Shown here: in pieces, positions 9,863 to 18,778 of the stretch
Layout: every line of letters starts with the position of its first letter
Position numbering within the stretch: position 1 is the first letter of the stretch
Source of the DNA: Candidatus Woesearchaeota archaeon
GTDB lineage: Archaea; Nanobdellota; Nanobdellia; Woesearchaeales; UBA11576
Direction of reading: 5' to 3'
DNA: 64,000 nt
NCBI GenBank assembly: GCA_018668595.1
Contig: JABJCP010000031.1
Location: 1-64,000 of the forward strand
Notes under the pieces: model-generated
The model's database searches: none
The model's input: the letters and a program-made list of their open reading frames with translations, nothing else
Told to the model about the DNA's origin: nothing
Made by a program: the position numbers and the translations under genes

Positions 9863-10924
9863 ATGACCGTCCAATTAAGCTCAAACAATTATGCAGATTG
9901 GTATGCTCAATTAACAAAGCTTGAGCTATTCGCAGATATTCTTCCAATTTTATTCTGGGTAATAATTGCATTGATTGCATTAATGTTTTTTCAACATTGG
10001 TACGGTAAAAAAAAGATAGAGCCTTTTTCTGGTGGGAAAATTTCAGATTTTCATACATTAATCATATCAACTCTAAATAAAATCTATGCTGCACATCATA
10101 AAAAAGGTTTGGAATTAAAAAAAGTTTATCCAAAACTAGAAGATATTAAAGCAGCAACTCACAAAATTTATGGTATTAATTCGTGGATTATAGAACCTAA
10201 CAATTCTAAAGAAATAAGAAAAGGAAACATTGGAAAAATTCTTGTTCAACTTGATTACATCTGGCTTCATGAAGATAGAATAGGTGTTGCAGCAATTATT
10301 GCTGCATGGTGGTTTAATATTTATCTTTATACTCTAAAAAATGAATCAGTAAAACCTTTAACATACAAAATTAATATATCCAAACTAGGAAGTATTAGAA
10401 GAATTTGCAATGACACACTTAAATTTGCAGGATTAGGTTATTTAATTAATATAAAATCAAAACATAATGTCGACTTTGTACACAGCCTACATAAAAAAAG
10501 CCAAATAGAACAAGATCATCGACGTATTGCACACATTGAAGAACAAGATATACAGGCAGCACAAGAAGCCACAGAAAAAATAATAAATCTAAAAGGAAAA
10601 AAAGATATTCATAAAATTGCACTGTTTCGTATAGATCATATTAAAGATCTTATTAAATATGGAAAAAAAGAAGTTGAATTATTAAAAGAAGATTTGAAAA
10701 AAAGAACAGATCTTAAACAAAAACAAGCAGACCTTGCAGATCTAGAACACGTTATTGGGTTGCTCAAGGAAATTGTAGTTTGGATTGAAAAATATATTCA
10801 TTTAGCTCATACAGATAAACAACTTGAAGAAAAACTAAGTGTAAAACTTAAACAATTTGAAACAGTTATTTTAGAGGCGACTAGATTATTTAACAATCTT
10901 GATAAAATTCTAGAAAAGGAATAA
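9863..10924 (+). CDS. Membrane-anchored coiled-coil protein, unknown
   Basis: Not recognised. 353 residues, with a short polar N-terminus, one transmembrane segment (about 25-45, LPILFWVIIALIALMFF) and then a large, presumably cytoplasmic part. A central region (about 60-200) is mixed, with aromatic IAAWWFNIYLY. The last 150 residues are strongly charged heptad-like helix (EEQDIQAAQEATEKI onward), indicating coiled coil. It sits between the translin-like gene and an M20 peptidase, all in one direction but with 40-65 base gaps. Confidence 0.75.
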   Translation: MTVQLSSNNYADWYAQLTKLELFADILPILFWVIIALIALMFFQHWYGKKKIEPFSGGKISDFHTLIISTLNKIYAAHHKKGLELKKVYPKLEDIKAATHKIYGINSWIIEPNNSKEIRKGNIGKILVQLDYIWLHEDRIGVAAIIAAWWFNIYLYTLKNESVKPLTYKINISKLGSIRRICNDTLKFAGLGYLINIKSKHNVDFVHSLHKKSQIEQDHRRIAHIEEQDIQAAQEATEKIINLKGKKDIHKIALFRIDHIKDLIKYGKKEVELLKEDLKKRTDLKQKQADLADLEHVIGLLKEIVVWIEKYIHLAHTDKQLEEKLSVKLKQFETVILEATRLFNNLDKILEKE

Positions 10925-10965
10925 AAAAATATCAAAATCAAAAAAAAATATAAAACGAGGCAAAA

Positions 10966-12207
10966 ATGACTTCAAAAAATCAAAACACACTCATTAAAAA
11001 ATTCGTAAACTCAAAAAAACCTGAACTCACTAAACTTCTTGCAGATCTTATTTCCGCAAAAACAGTTAATCCTCCTGGTGATGAATATTTAGCAGTAAAT
11101 ATGATAAAAAAGTTCTTCAAAAAAAACAAAATTGATTACAAAGAGTATGCTAAAGTAAAAACCCGTCCAAACATTTTAGGTTATGTTAATGGAAACAATA
11201 AAGAAACTAACAAAAAACAAAAAAGCAAAAAACCAACAACATTGCTTCTCGCACTTCACACAGATGTTGTTCCTGCAGGTGATGGTTGGACAACTAATCC
11301 ATTCAAAGCAATGATTAAAGGAAACAAAATGTATGGTCGAGGAACTACAGACAATAAAGGTCCTCTTGCAGCATCGCTTATCTGTGCAGAATTCATAAAC
11401 AAATACAAAAAAGAATTAAATCTGAACGGAAACCTGATCATTGCAGGTATCCCTGATGAAGAAACAGGAGGAACTGCTGATGGAATTGGATTTTTACTAA
11501 AAAAGAAAGTTCTAAAAGCAGACATTGCATTGGTTCCAGATATTGCAAACAATATGAAAAAAATTGATATTGCAGAAAAAGGAGTTTTAAACCTTAAAAT
11601 TACATCAACAGGTAAACAAGCACACGGTGCACGACCTGATCTTGGAATTAATGCTATTCTTTTAATAAATAAATTAATTTCAAAACTGGAAAATCACACG
11701 CTCAAACACAAAACGCACAAGTTCCTAAGCAAACCAACAATAAATTTTGGAATTATTAAAGCAGGTTCTGCTCCAAATATCGTTCCATCAAAATGTGAGC
11801 TTACTCTAAATATAAGATTTATTCCAGGTCAAACAAGTCAAGGAATTGTAAAAGAAATAAAATCTATTGCAAATAAAATCGCAAAAAATAAATTTAAAAT
11901 AGAAATTACTGCAGATCTTAAACCACATGAGGTTTCTCCAAATAATCCTCTAGCAAAAAGTATAAAAAAAATTGTTGATAAAGAACTTAAAACAAAACCG
12001 AATACAAAAAACTTTCCAGCAAAAATTACAGGGCTCAATGGTGCAACATTTGCTAAAATGCTTCATCACGCAGGAGTTCCGTCTGTTGGGTGGGGTTTTG
12101 GAGATAGTGATCAAGCTCATGCTGCAAATGAACATATAAAGCTAAACGAAATGTTTAAATTCACAGAAATTTTGATCAAGATTTGTTGTGAAATATTAAC
12201 AAAATAA
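10966..12207 (+). CDS. M20-family metallopeptidase/deacylase (ArgE/DapE-like)
   Basis: 413 residues with the M20 zinc-site motifs: LALHTDVVPAGDGWTTNPF (metal-binding His and Asp), GRGTTDNKGPLAA (bridging Asp), PDEETGG (catalytic Glu pair), and GKQAHGARPDLGINAI from the dimerisation domain. A late His lies in SDQAHAANEHI. Family members remove acyl groups or cleave dipeptides; the substrate cannot be decided from sequence, and a role in peptide or amino-acid salvage is plausible. The SD-like GAGG is six bases before the ATG. Confidence 0.9.
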   Translation: MTSKNQNTLIKKFVNSKKPELTKLLADLISAKTVNPPGDEYLAVNMIKKFFKKNKIDYKEYAKVKTRPNILGYVNGNNKETNKKQKSKKPTTLLLALHTDVVPAGDGWTTNPFKAMIKGNKMYGRGTTDNKGPLAASLICAEFINKYKKELNLNGNLIIAGIPDEETGGTADGIGFLLKKKVLKADIALVPDIANNMKKIDIAEKGVLNLKITSTGKQAHGARPDLGINAILLINKLISKLENHTLKHKTHKFLSKPTINFGIIKAGSAPNIVPSKCELTLNIRFIPGQTSQGIVKEIKSIANKIAKNKFKIEITADLKPHEVSPNNPLAKSIKKIVDKELKTKPNTKNFPAKITGLNGATFAKMLHHAGVPSVGWGFGDSDQAHAANEHIKLNEMFKFTEILIKICCEILTK

Positions 12208-12253
12208 TATAGACTTTAAAAAAAAAGGGAAAAAACAATAACAAAAATAACAG

Positions 12254-12919
12254 GTGATTCAAATAGATTTCAACGATTTCGAACTTAATTGGCTTGGTCA
12301 TGCAGGCTTTGTAATTTATGATAAACGCTCAGGATATAGAACTTACATAGATCCATTCCAAATTCCAAACAACGCAAAACTTGCAGATTTTATTCTTATC
12401 ACTCACAGTCATTATGATCATCTTTCAATAGAAGACATAAAAAAGATTTCAAAACCTGAAACTATTATTATTGCTCCTGTTGATTGTCAAAGTAAATTTC
12501 AAGGTAAAATAGAGGCAAGAGACATAAAAATAATTACGCCAGGACAAGTAATTGATTTTTACAAAGAAGGATTAAATGTAACTGCAATTAAATCATACAA
12601 CACAGATAAACAATTTCATCCTGTTGGTAATGACTGGGTTGGATACATTCTAAAAATTCAAGACAAAATTATTTATCATGCGGGTGATGCAGATATTATT
12701 CCTGAAATGACAAACCTCCGTGACATAGACGTAGCTCTTGTTCCAGTTAGTGGTAAGTTTGTTATGGATCCGCAAGAAGCTGCAACCGCAGTTAATCAAT
12801 TCAGACCAAAGCTTGCTATTCCTATGCATTATGGATCTATCGTTGGAACACAAGATGACGCAATAAAGTTAAAAGAACTTGCACAAGTACCTGTTGAAAT
12901 TCTAGAAAAACAAAGTTAA
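12254..12919 (+). CDS. Metallo-beta-lactamase-fold metal-dependent hydrolase (UPF0173-like)
   Basis: About 220 residues with ELNWLGHAGFVIY at the N-terminus, the zinc motif THSHYDHLS, a YHAGDAD segment and the final AIPMHYGS His, all typical of the UlaG/UPF0173 branch of the metallo-beta-lactamase fold. The substrate is unknown. The start is uncertain: the GTG at 12254 lies inside a CAGGTGAT sequence that looks like the Shine-Dalgarno used elsewhere here, and the best-spaced codon is ATA at 12263. A leaderless GTG start remains possible because of an upstream A/T-rich TATA-like site near 12214-12222. Confidence 0.88.
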   Translation: MIQIDFNDFELNWLGHAGFVIYDKRSGYRTYIDPFQIPNNAKLADFILITHSHYDHLSIEDIKKISKPETIIIAPVDCQSKFQGKIEARDIKIITPGQVIDFYKEGLNVTAIKSYNTDKQFHPVGNDWVGYILKIQDKIIYHAGDADIIPEMTNLRDIDVALVPVSGKFVMDPQEAATAVNQFRPKLAIPMHYGSIVGTQDDAIKLKELAQVPVEILEKQS

Positions 12920-12957
12920 GAATTTAATCAAATAATTTAAATTTAATCTTTAAAATT

Positions 12958-14091
12958 TTATTTTTTATTTTTCTTAAACCGTTTCAAAAATTCTTTCTTA
13001 AATTCATTAAACTCTCCTTTAGAAATTGCCAATCTAATTTTTTTCATTAACTGCAAAATAAAATAAACATTATGATAACTTAAATATCTATGATGTGTCC
13101 ACTCGCTACTTCTACTTAAGTGATGTAGGTATGCTCTAGTAAAATTCCTACATACATAACAATCACATTCTGGATCTATCGGCCCAAAATCTTCTCTGTA
13201 TTTTCCACGATCAAGTTTTATCATCCCATCATTTGTAAATAAATGACAGTGACGTGCATTTTGTGTTGGATAAATACTGTCAAAACAATCAACTCCCCTA
13301 CTTACTGCTTCTACTAAATCTGCAGGAGATCCAACTCCCATTAAATATCTTGGTTTTTTCTCGTCTAGAAATGGTACTTGCCATTCGATTGCTTTATACA
13401 TTTCTTCACTACTTTCTCCAAGAGCCAAACCACCCATTGCATTTCCATCAAAGTCTAATGAATTGATATCTTTTGCACTTTGTTCGCGCAAATCCTTAAA
13501 TAATCCTCCTTGTGCAATTCCAAAGACCATTTGTTTTTTTCCATATATGCTTTTCCCACCATGTACTTTTTTACAACGCTGTGCCCATTCATATGTTCGT
13601 TTTAGTGATTCTGCAATCGAATCATAATCTCCTTTTACAGCAGGCATATGATCAAGACACATTGCAACATCAGATCCCCATTCGCGCTGCATATGCATAG
13701 CATCTTCTGGGCGTAAAAAATGAGTTCTATTTGAAAATGGATCTTTGAACTTAACTCCCTCATCTGTTATTTCTTCCATTATTGTTTTTCTTTGAATTTG
13801 AAATCCACCTGAATCTGTAAACATTACTCCCTTAAAATTCATAAATTTGTGTATTCCTTTTGCTTTTTTAATCAACTCACGACCTGGTCGAAGATAAAGA
13901 ATATATGAATTAGAAATACATGCGTCTCCACCCATTTCTTTTATTTCCATTGGTGAAATATGTTTTACTGTTAGTTTTGTTGCAACAGGCATAAAAAAAG
14001 GTGTTTGTGTTGTACCATGATCAGTTTCTAGTTCACCAAGTCTAGCAATTCCATTTTCTGTTTTTTCTGTTTTTATTATTTTAAATGTCAT
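12958..14091 (-). CDS. tgt: tRNA-guanine transglycosylase, bacterial type
   Basis: 377 residues. It has active-site Asp93 (FTDSGGFQ), GIAQGGLFKDLR, nucleophile Asp271 (DCFDSIYPTQNARH) and a zinc site Cys309-x-Cys311-x2-Cys314-x25-His340, the spacing of bacterial Tgt. The ending RNFTRAYLHHL and the absence of the extra C-terminal and PUA domains set it apart from archaeal TGT (usually over 480 residues, acting on G15 of the D loop). It would be expected to exchange G34 for preQ1 in GUN anticodons. No queuosine synthesis genes are in the window. Lineage transfer from bacteria is inferred. Confidence 0.93.
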   Translation of the reverse strand: MTFKIIKTEKTENGIARLGELETDHGTTQTPFFMPVATKLTVKHISPMEIKEMGGDACISNSYILYLRPGRELIKKAKGIHKFMNFKGVMFTDSGGFQIQRKTIMEEITDEGVKFKDPFSNRTHFLRPEDAMHMQREWGSDVAMCLDHMPAVKGDYDSIAESLKRTYEWAQRCKKVHGGKSIYGKKQMVFGIAQGGLFKDLREQSAKDINSLDFDGNAMGGLALGESSEEMYKAIEWQVPFLDEKKPRYLMGVGSPADLVEAVSRGVDCFDSIYPTQNARHCHLFTNDGMIKLDRGKYREDFGPIDPECDCYVCRNFTRAYLHHLSRSSEWTHHRYLSYHNVYFILQLMKKIRLAISKGEFNEFKKEFLKRFKKNKK

Positions 14092-14228
14092 TTTAATTCT
14101 AAATTAACCTCTGCATCATAACTTGGAACATTTGTTCCATTTTTTCGCATTTTATATCTTATTATTAATAATTTAGTCTAAATGATTTAAGCAAAATTTA
14201 TAAAGATTGGGATTTGAGTAAGTCCCTA

Positions 14229-14714
14229 ATGAAAAAATCTGTAACCGTTAAAAAACAGCCTAAAAGCAGCATTAGTAGTAGTTCTAAGAATCTAATAGTT
14301 GGCAAATCAAATAAAAAACTAGACAAAAAATTAATGTACAAAATTCTTGGTTTTGGTGCATTAGGAGGAGTTATTGGTTTGGTTCTTGTAACTTTATTTC
14401 TTCTTGCAAATCAATATGTTGTAATTCCTAATTTTATTGCGTTTCTTTGCGGAGGAGTTTTTGCAGGTGCAATAATTTCAAAAGATAATAAAATTTGGCA
14501 TTCATTAATTGCAGGAGTAGTATCTTCAATTTCTCATACTTTGTTAAGTCTTATTAACCTCACAGCAATATTTCCACTTATTGCAGGATTTAGTTTAAGT
14601 TCAAATCAAATATTAATTGCATTCATTGCAATATTTATTGCAACTATTCTAATATATCCTATTGGAGCAATAATAGGTTATGGTATTGTTTATTTTATTA
14701 ATAAAAAAATCTAA
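14229..14714 (+). CDS. Small four-helix membrane protein, unknown
   Basis: Not assigned to a family. About 161 residues from ATG 14229, with a basic Ser/Lys-rich N-terminus followed by four hydrophobic helices with Gly-rich packing (GALGGVIGLVLVTL, FLCGGVFAGAII, AGVVSSISHTLLSL, YPIGAIIGYGIVYFI). An alternative TTG start at 14214 exists, but a TATA-like TTTATAAAG near 14197-14205 places transcription start close to the ATG, favouring 14229. The pattern is reminiscent of small archaeal DUF5518-type proteins, without firm support. Confidence 0.7.
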   Translation: MKKSVTVKKQPKSSISSSSKNLIVGKSNKKLDKKLMYKILGFGALGGVIGLVLVTLFLLANQYVVIPNFIAFLCGGVFAGAIISKDNKIWHSLIAGVVSSISHTLLSLINLTAIFPLIAGFSLSSNQILIAFIAIFIATILIYPIGAIIGYGIVYFINKKI

Positions 14715-14774
14715 TCAAAAAAAAAGAATAAAAAATAAAAAAATTAAATTAAAAAACAATTATCAGGTGATTTT

Positions 14775-16550
14775 ATGAAAAGAACACATACATGTGGAGA
14801 TCTTACAAAAGAAGATATAGGGCAATTTGTTTGCCTTCAAGGTTGGGTTCAATCTCCAAGAGATCATGGCGGAATTATTTTTATTGATCTTAGAGATCGT
14901 TATGGTTTAACTCAAGTTGTTTTTAATCCAGAAGATACAACTCTTTTTGAACAAGCGGAATCTCTTAGACGAGAATGGGTTATTGAAGTTCATGGAGAAA
15001 TTGTTTCTAGAAAAGAAGGAATGATTAATCCAAACATGCCAACAGGTGAAGTTGAAGTTGAAATTAAAGAATTAAGAATTTTAAACAAATCTGAAGTTCC
15101 ACCTATTGAAATTGATGATCGAAAAACTTCGACTGATGAAATTCGTATGAAATATAGATATCTTGATTTAAGAATTCCTCAAAATCAAAACAAGATTATT
15201 CTTAGACATAATGTCGCACTTGCAATTAGAAAGTTTCTTTCAGAAAAGAAGTTTATTGAAGTTGAAACTCCTCTTTTAGTTAGATCTACTCCAGAGGGTG
15301 CAAGAGATTATATTGTTCCTAGCAGAGTTAATCCTGGACGTTTTTATGCTCTACCTCAAAGTCCTCAGCTATATAAACAACTTTTAATGGTTTCAGGCAT
15401 GGATAGATATTTTCAACTTCCAAGATGTTTAAGAGACGAGGATCTTAGATCTGATCGTCAACCAGAACATACTCAAATCGATATTGAAATGAGTTTTCCT
15501 GAACTAAAAGATTTATGGACTTTAGGAGAAGGTGTTGCTAAAACTGCTTTCAAAGAAGCATTAAATATGGACATTGAAACTCCATTTCCTAGAATTAACT
15601 ACAGTGATTCAATTGATAAATATGGAATTGACAAACCAGATATTCGTTTTGAATTATTTTTAACAGATATCACAGATATTGCAAAAGAATCTGACTTTGG
15701 TGTTTTCAAAACAGTTATTGAATCTGGCGGAGTTGTTAAATGTGTTAATCCTGTTCAAGAATTTAGTCGAAATCAAATTGATGATTATCTTGAATTTGCT
15801 CAAAAACAAGGCGCTAAAGGAATGATTTGGATGCGTGTTACTGAGAATGGTCTCGAGGGTAATATTTCTAAGTTCTTTAATGAAGATTTACAAAAAAAAC
15901 TCATTGAAAGAATTAATGCAAAACCTGGAAGTGTTATTTTTGCTGTTGCTGATTCAGTCAAAAAAACAAATTATGTTATGGCAAGAGTTAGACTTAAACT
16001 CGGCGAGGATTTGAAATTATATGATCCTGGAGAATTTAAATTTTGTTGGATTCAAAATTTCCCATTATTTGATTGGAATGAAGATGATGAACGTTGGGAA
16101 CCTGCGCATCACATGTTTTGTATGCCATTTGAAGAACACCTGCATTTTTTAGAAACAGATCCTGGAAAAATACATTGCACTCAATTTGATATGGTATTAA
16201 ATGGTGTTGAACTTGCATCTGGAAGTATTCGTATTCACAACCCAGACATCCAAGCTAGAATTATGAAGGTTATTGGTTTGAGTCAAGAACAACTCGAGGA
16301 GAAATTTGGTTTCTTACTTGAAGCATTTAGATATGGTGCTCCACCTCATGGTGGTTTTGCAATTGGTTTTGATAGATTAGTTGCATTAATGTGTGGCACT
16401 AATGATATTAGAGAAGTTATTGCTTTCCCTAAAAACAAAAATGCTCAGTGTACAATGGATGGTTCTCCTGGAACTGTAGGAGATCTTCAACTCAAAGAAA
16501 ATAACATTAAGCTTAACGTGATAAATAAAGATAAAAAAGAAGAAAAATAA
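14775..16550 (+). CDS. aspS: Aspartyl-tRNA synthetase, bacterial type, probably non-discriminating
   Basis: 591 residues, the bacterial length (archaeal AspRS is about 430). The order is an OB anticodon-binding domain (GWVQSPRDHGGIIFIDLRDR), class II motifs (RCLRDEDLRSDRQPEHTQID, the C-terminal GFAIGFDRLVALMCG) and a GAD-like insertion in the middle. His31 and Gly82 match the residues reported for relaxed tRNA(Asp/Asn) recognition in Pseudomonas AspRS. That fits the GatCAB genes nearby, which would convert Asp-tRNA(Asn) to Asn-tRNA(Asn). The SD GGTG lies five bases before the ATG. Confidence 0.95.
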   Translation: MKRTHTCGDLTKEDIGQFVCLQGWVQSPRDHGGIIFIDLRDRYGLTQVVFNPEDTTLFEQAESLRREWVIEVHGEIVSRKEGMINPNMPTGEVEVEIKELRILNKSEVPPIEIDDRKTSTDEIRMKYRYLDLRIPQNQNKIILRHNVALAIRKFLSEKKFIEVETPLLVRSTPEGARDYIVPSRVNPGRFYALPQSPQLYKQLLMVSGMDRYFQLPRCLRDEDLRSDRQPEHTQIDIEMSFPELKDLWTLGEGVAKTAFKEALNMDIETPFPRINYSDSIDKYGIDKPDIRFELFLTDITDIAKESDFGVFKTVIESGGVVKCVNPVQEFSRNQIDDYLEFAQKQGAKGMIWMRVTENGLEGNISKFFNEDLQKKLIERINAKPGSVIFAVADSVKKTNYVMARVRLKLGEDLKLYDPGEFKFCWIQNFPLFDWNEDDERWEPAHHMFCMPFEEHLHFLETDPGKIHCTQFDMVLNGVELASGSIRIHNPDIQARIMKVIGLSQEQLEEKFGFLLEAFRYGAPPHGGFAIGFDRLVALMCGTNDIREVIAFPKNKNAQCTMDGSPGTVGDLQLKENNIKLNVINKDKKEEK

Positions 16551-16601
16551 TATTTAATCAAAACTTTTTCATTTTTATTAATTTTTTTATTTTTGTAATT
16601 T

Positions 16602-17057
16602 TTACTTAGCGTATTTCTCAATAAAATCCTTAATACAATCTTCCAACTTTTCTACAGTCAACGCTGGAAACTGATGTATCAATTCAATTTTGTCTGCATA
16701 AAATCTTCCTTCGAATAATTTAAATGGAAAGCTGCGTCCTCCTCGACCAATTCCATACATTGGTTGCGCATAAGTAAATTTTATTTTTCCCTTAGAACTT
16801 TCCCATCCTAAATAATAATTACTATCGCTCTCAGGATTAGGATCGTATAATATTCCAATCACACGTCTACGCTTAAGAAATTTAGCTAATTTATCATCAT
16901 TATGCACATCTAACAATAATTCCCTTAGAGCATTATCTTCAGGGGAATTACTATCCGAAATACTATATTCATTTGGATTATTTTGATTCTTTAGCTGTTC
17001 ATAATTTTCAAGAATGCTATGAATTCCATCCATTATTTCTTCAGTTTTATTTGTCAT
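16602..17057 (-). CDS. Uncharacterised protein
   Basis: Not recognised. 151 residues with a polar N-terminal half and a compact C-terminal part containing VIGILYDPNPESDSNYYLGW and MYGIGRGGRSFPF, which suggest a small alpha/beta domain. No membrane segment is visible. The start overlaps the end of the next gene (17047-17478) by 11 bases, so the two are translationally coupled. Confidence 0.65.
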   Translation of the reverse strand: MTNKTEEIMDGIHSILENYEQLKNQNNPNEYSISDSNSPEDNALRELLLDVHNDDKLAKFLKRRRVIGILYDPNPESDSNYYLGWESSKGKIKFTYAQPMYGIGRGGRSFPFKLFEGRFYADKIELIHQFPALTVEKLEDCIKDFIEKYAK

Positions 17058-17478
17058 TTTTCATCTTCTGTATATCTTCTTTGAGTTTTTCTTTGAAATA
17101 TTTGAACTCTTGAGTTAACTGTTTTTCAGCATCCTCTATTCCTGCATATGTTTTGATACTAAAAATATCAAGATCATCTTCTGCCTTCGTCCAATGATAA
17201 GTCTTATTTCTTATACTCTCTTCAAAAAAATAATTTAACTTTGAACATAAATCAGTTGTAATGCTTATTCGTTCTAGTTGTTCTGTACTTAGATCCTGCT
17301 CATTTTGAAGAACATCAAATATCAAATCTGCTATGACCTTACCGTATTGAGGAAAAACCCAGATATTTGAAAATCCTAAATCATTATTTTCTTTCATGTC
17401 ACAAACTAACTGCTTATATCCACCCATAACTCTATTATACAAATCATTGCCTTTTTCTTCACTCAATTCTTTACTCAT
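17047..17478 (-). CDS. Uncharacterised helical protein
   Basis: Not recognised. 143 residues, mostly amphipathic helix and charged, soluble. GGAGGAAAT four bases before the ATG is one of the strongest Shine-Dalgarno sites in the window. First gene of a two-gene operon with the overlapping 16602-17057, transcribed divergently from the TrmB-type regulator; that arrangement makes regulation by the neighbour plausible. No toxin motif is evident. Confidence 0.65.
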   Translation of the reverse strand: MSKELSEEKGNDLYNRVMGGYKQLVCDMKENNDLGFSNIWVFPQYGKVIADLIFDVLQNEQDLSTEQLERISITTDLCSKLNYFFEESIRNKTYHWTKAEDDLDIFSIKTYAGIEDAEKQLTQEFKYFKEKLKEDIQKMKNDK

Positions 17479-17526
17479 TTTATTTCCTCCAACACCTCTT
17501 CGCTATCATATAGTAATCACCACTCA

Positions 17527-17580
17527 GCATATAAACATTATTTCCCCCTACATACGGAATAATTAAAAAAATTTATAAAT
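17527..17580. promoter_or_regulatory. Divergent promoter region
   Basis: On the minus strand, a TATA-like TTTATATGC at about 17527-17540 serves the two-gene operon ending at 17478. On the plus strand, AATTTATAAAT at 17570-17580 lies 27 bases before the TrmB-family ATG (leaderless). The two sites lie within 54 bases, so one regulator could affect both. Confidence 0.5.
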
Positions 17581-17601
17581 CACAACACAATACCTCTAAA
17601 T

Positions 17602-18348
17602 ATGAATTTGAAAATCTTAGAATCTGTAGGTTTTACAAAAGGCGAAATAAAGGTCTACCTTTCTCTTTTAGAGCTTGGAGAAACAACAACAGGTTCAATT
17701 ATTAAATCATCTCAAATAACTGGCTCAAAGGTGTATGAAATTCTTGAACGTCTAATACAAAAGGGTTTAGTCTCATATATTATTCGTGAAAAAACAAAGT
17801 ATTTCCAAACAGCGCCTCCAAAAAGATTAATGGATTACATCAACAAAAAACAAACAGAACTTGCTGATCAAAAAAATCAAATCGAGTCAATTATTCCTAA
17901 ACTTGAATCTATACAAAAATCAACACAGAAAACTCAATCATCTCAAATTTTTGAAGGCTATGCAGGAGTAAGAACTGTATTCAATCTTATTCTCGACTCA
18001 TTAAAACCTGGTGAGACTTATCAAGTTTTTACATTAGGAGATGAACTAAAAAACGACAGAGTTGTAATGTTCCTTCAAAATCACCATCAAAGACGTATTC
18101 AAAAAAAGATAAAAGTTCAATTAATTGCAAATACAAAAGAAAAGAAATTATTACAAAAACATTTAAAATACAAAGGTATGAATATAAAGTATTGCAAAGA
18201 TCCAGTACCTGTCGGAGTATTTATTTTTAAAGATCATGTTGCTACATTTACATTTAAGCAAAAACCTACTGCATTTCTCATTAAAAGTAGTCAAATAGCA
18301 AAATCATATAAAGATTTTTTTACAAATCTTTGGAAAACAATTAAGTAA
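17602..18348 (+). CDS. TrmB-family transcriptional regulator
   Basis: 248 residues. The N-terminal winged helix (LESVGFTKGEIKVYLSLLEL, then SKVYEILERLIQKGLV) is typical of TrmB. A coiled linker (about 85-115) follows, then a sugar-sensor-like C-terminal domain beginning FEGYAGVRTVFNLIL and containing HHQRRIQKKIKVQLIAN. Family members bind promoters and respond to sugars, but the short effector domain here makes the ligand unclear. Divergent from an unknown two-gene operon and upstream of gatC. Confidence 0.9.
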   Translation: MNLKILESVGFTKGEIKVYLSLLELGETTTGSIIKSSQITGSKVYEILERLIQKGLVSYIIREKTKYFQTAPPKRLMDYINKKQTELADQKNQIESIIPKLESIQKSTQKTQSSQIFEGYAGVRTVFNLILDSLKPGETYQVFTLGDELKNDRVVMFLQNHHQRRIQKKIKVQLIANTKEKKLLQKHLKYKGMNIKYCKDPVPVGVFIFKDHVATFTFKQKPTAFLIKSSQIAKSYKDFFTNLWKTIK

Positions 18349-18429
18349 AAATGGATACAAAATCCAAAAAAATAGCACAAACTATTTAAACAATCAAATA
18401 TTAAAAAAAAGCAATATAAATTGATAAAA

Positions 18430-18714
18430 ATGAACATAGACCCAAACTTAATCAAAAAAATTGCATCTGTTTCTCGTCTTAATCTAACTGATAAAGAAAC
18501 AGAAAAATTCACAAGTGATCTTCAAAATATTCTTGATGCTTTTAAAAAACTTGATGAAGTTGATGTTTCAAATATTCCAACAGCAATTCATCCTATTGAT
18601 GTAAAAAATATCACAAGAGATGATATCCCTAAAAAATGTTTATCTAATGAAGAAGCATTAGAAAATACAACTTTGAAAAAAGATGGATTCTTTAAAGGTC
18701 CTAGATCAGTTTAG
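18430..18714 (+). CDS. gatC: Asp/Glu-tRNA amidotransferase subunit C
   Basis: 94 residues from ATG 18430 (a TTG at 18421 would add three residues). Typical GatC: IKKIASVSRLNLTDKE, FTSDLQNILDAFKKLDEVDV, and the ending KDGFFKGPRSV. It wraps around GatA and stabilises its contact with GatB. Encoded upstream of gatA, with a PHP-domain gene in between, and gatB about 5 kb downstream. Confidence 0.92.
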   Translation: MNIDPNLIKKIASVSRLNLTDKETEKFTSDLQNILDAFKKLDEVDVSNIPTAIHPIDVKNITRDDIPKKCLSNEEALENTTLKKDGFFKGPRSV

Positions 18715-18761
18715 TAAAATTATAATTAGAAACAATAAATAAAAAAAATATAGAATTATTA

Positions 18762-18778
18762 AGAGGTGCTCAAAAATA
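18762..18778 (+). promoter_or_regulatory. Shine-Dalgarno selecting an AUA start
   Basis: AGAGGTG at 18762-18768 is followed by seven bases and then ATA at 18776. Elsewhere in this window GGTG is followed by 5-7 bases and ATG or GTG (genes at 253, 9220, 14775, 23475, 31968, 37016, 40202). No in-frame ATG, GTG or TTG exists between the upstream stop (18740) and the conserved PHP motif. Confidence 0.6.
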
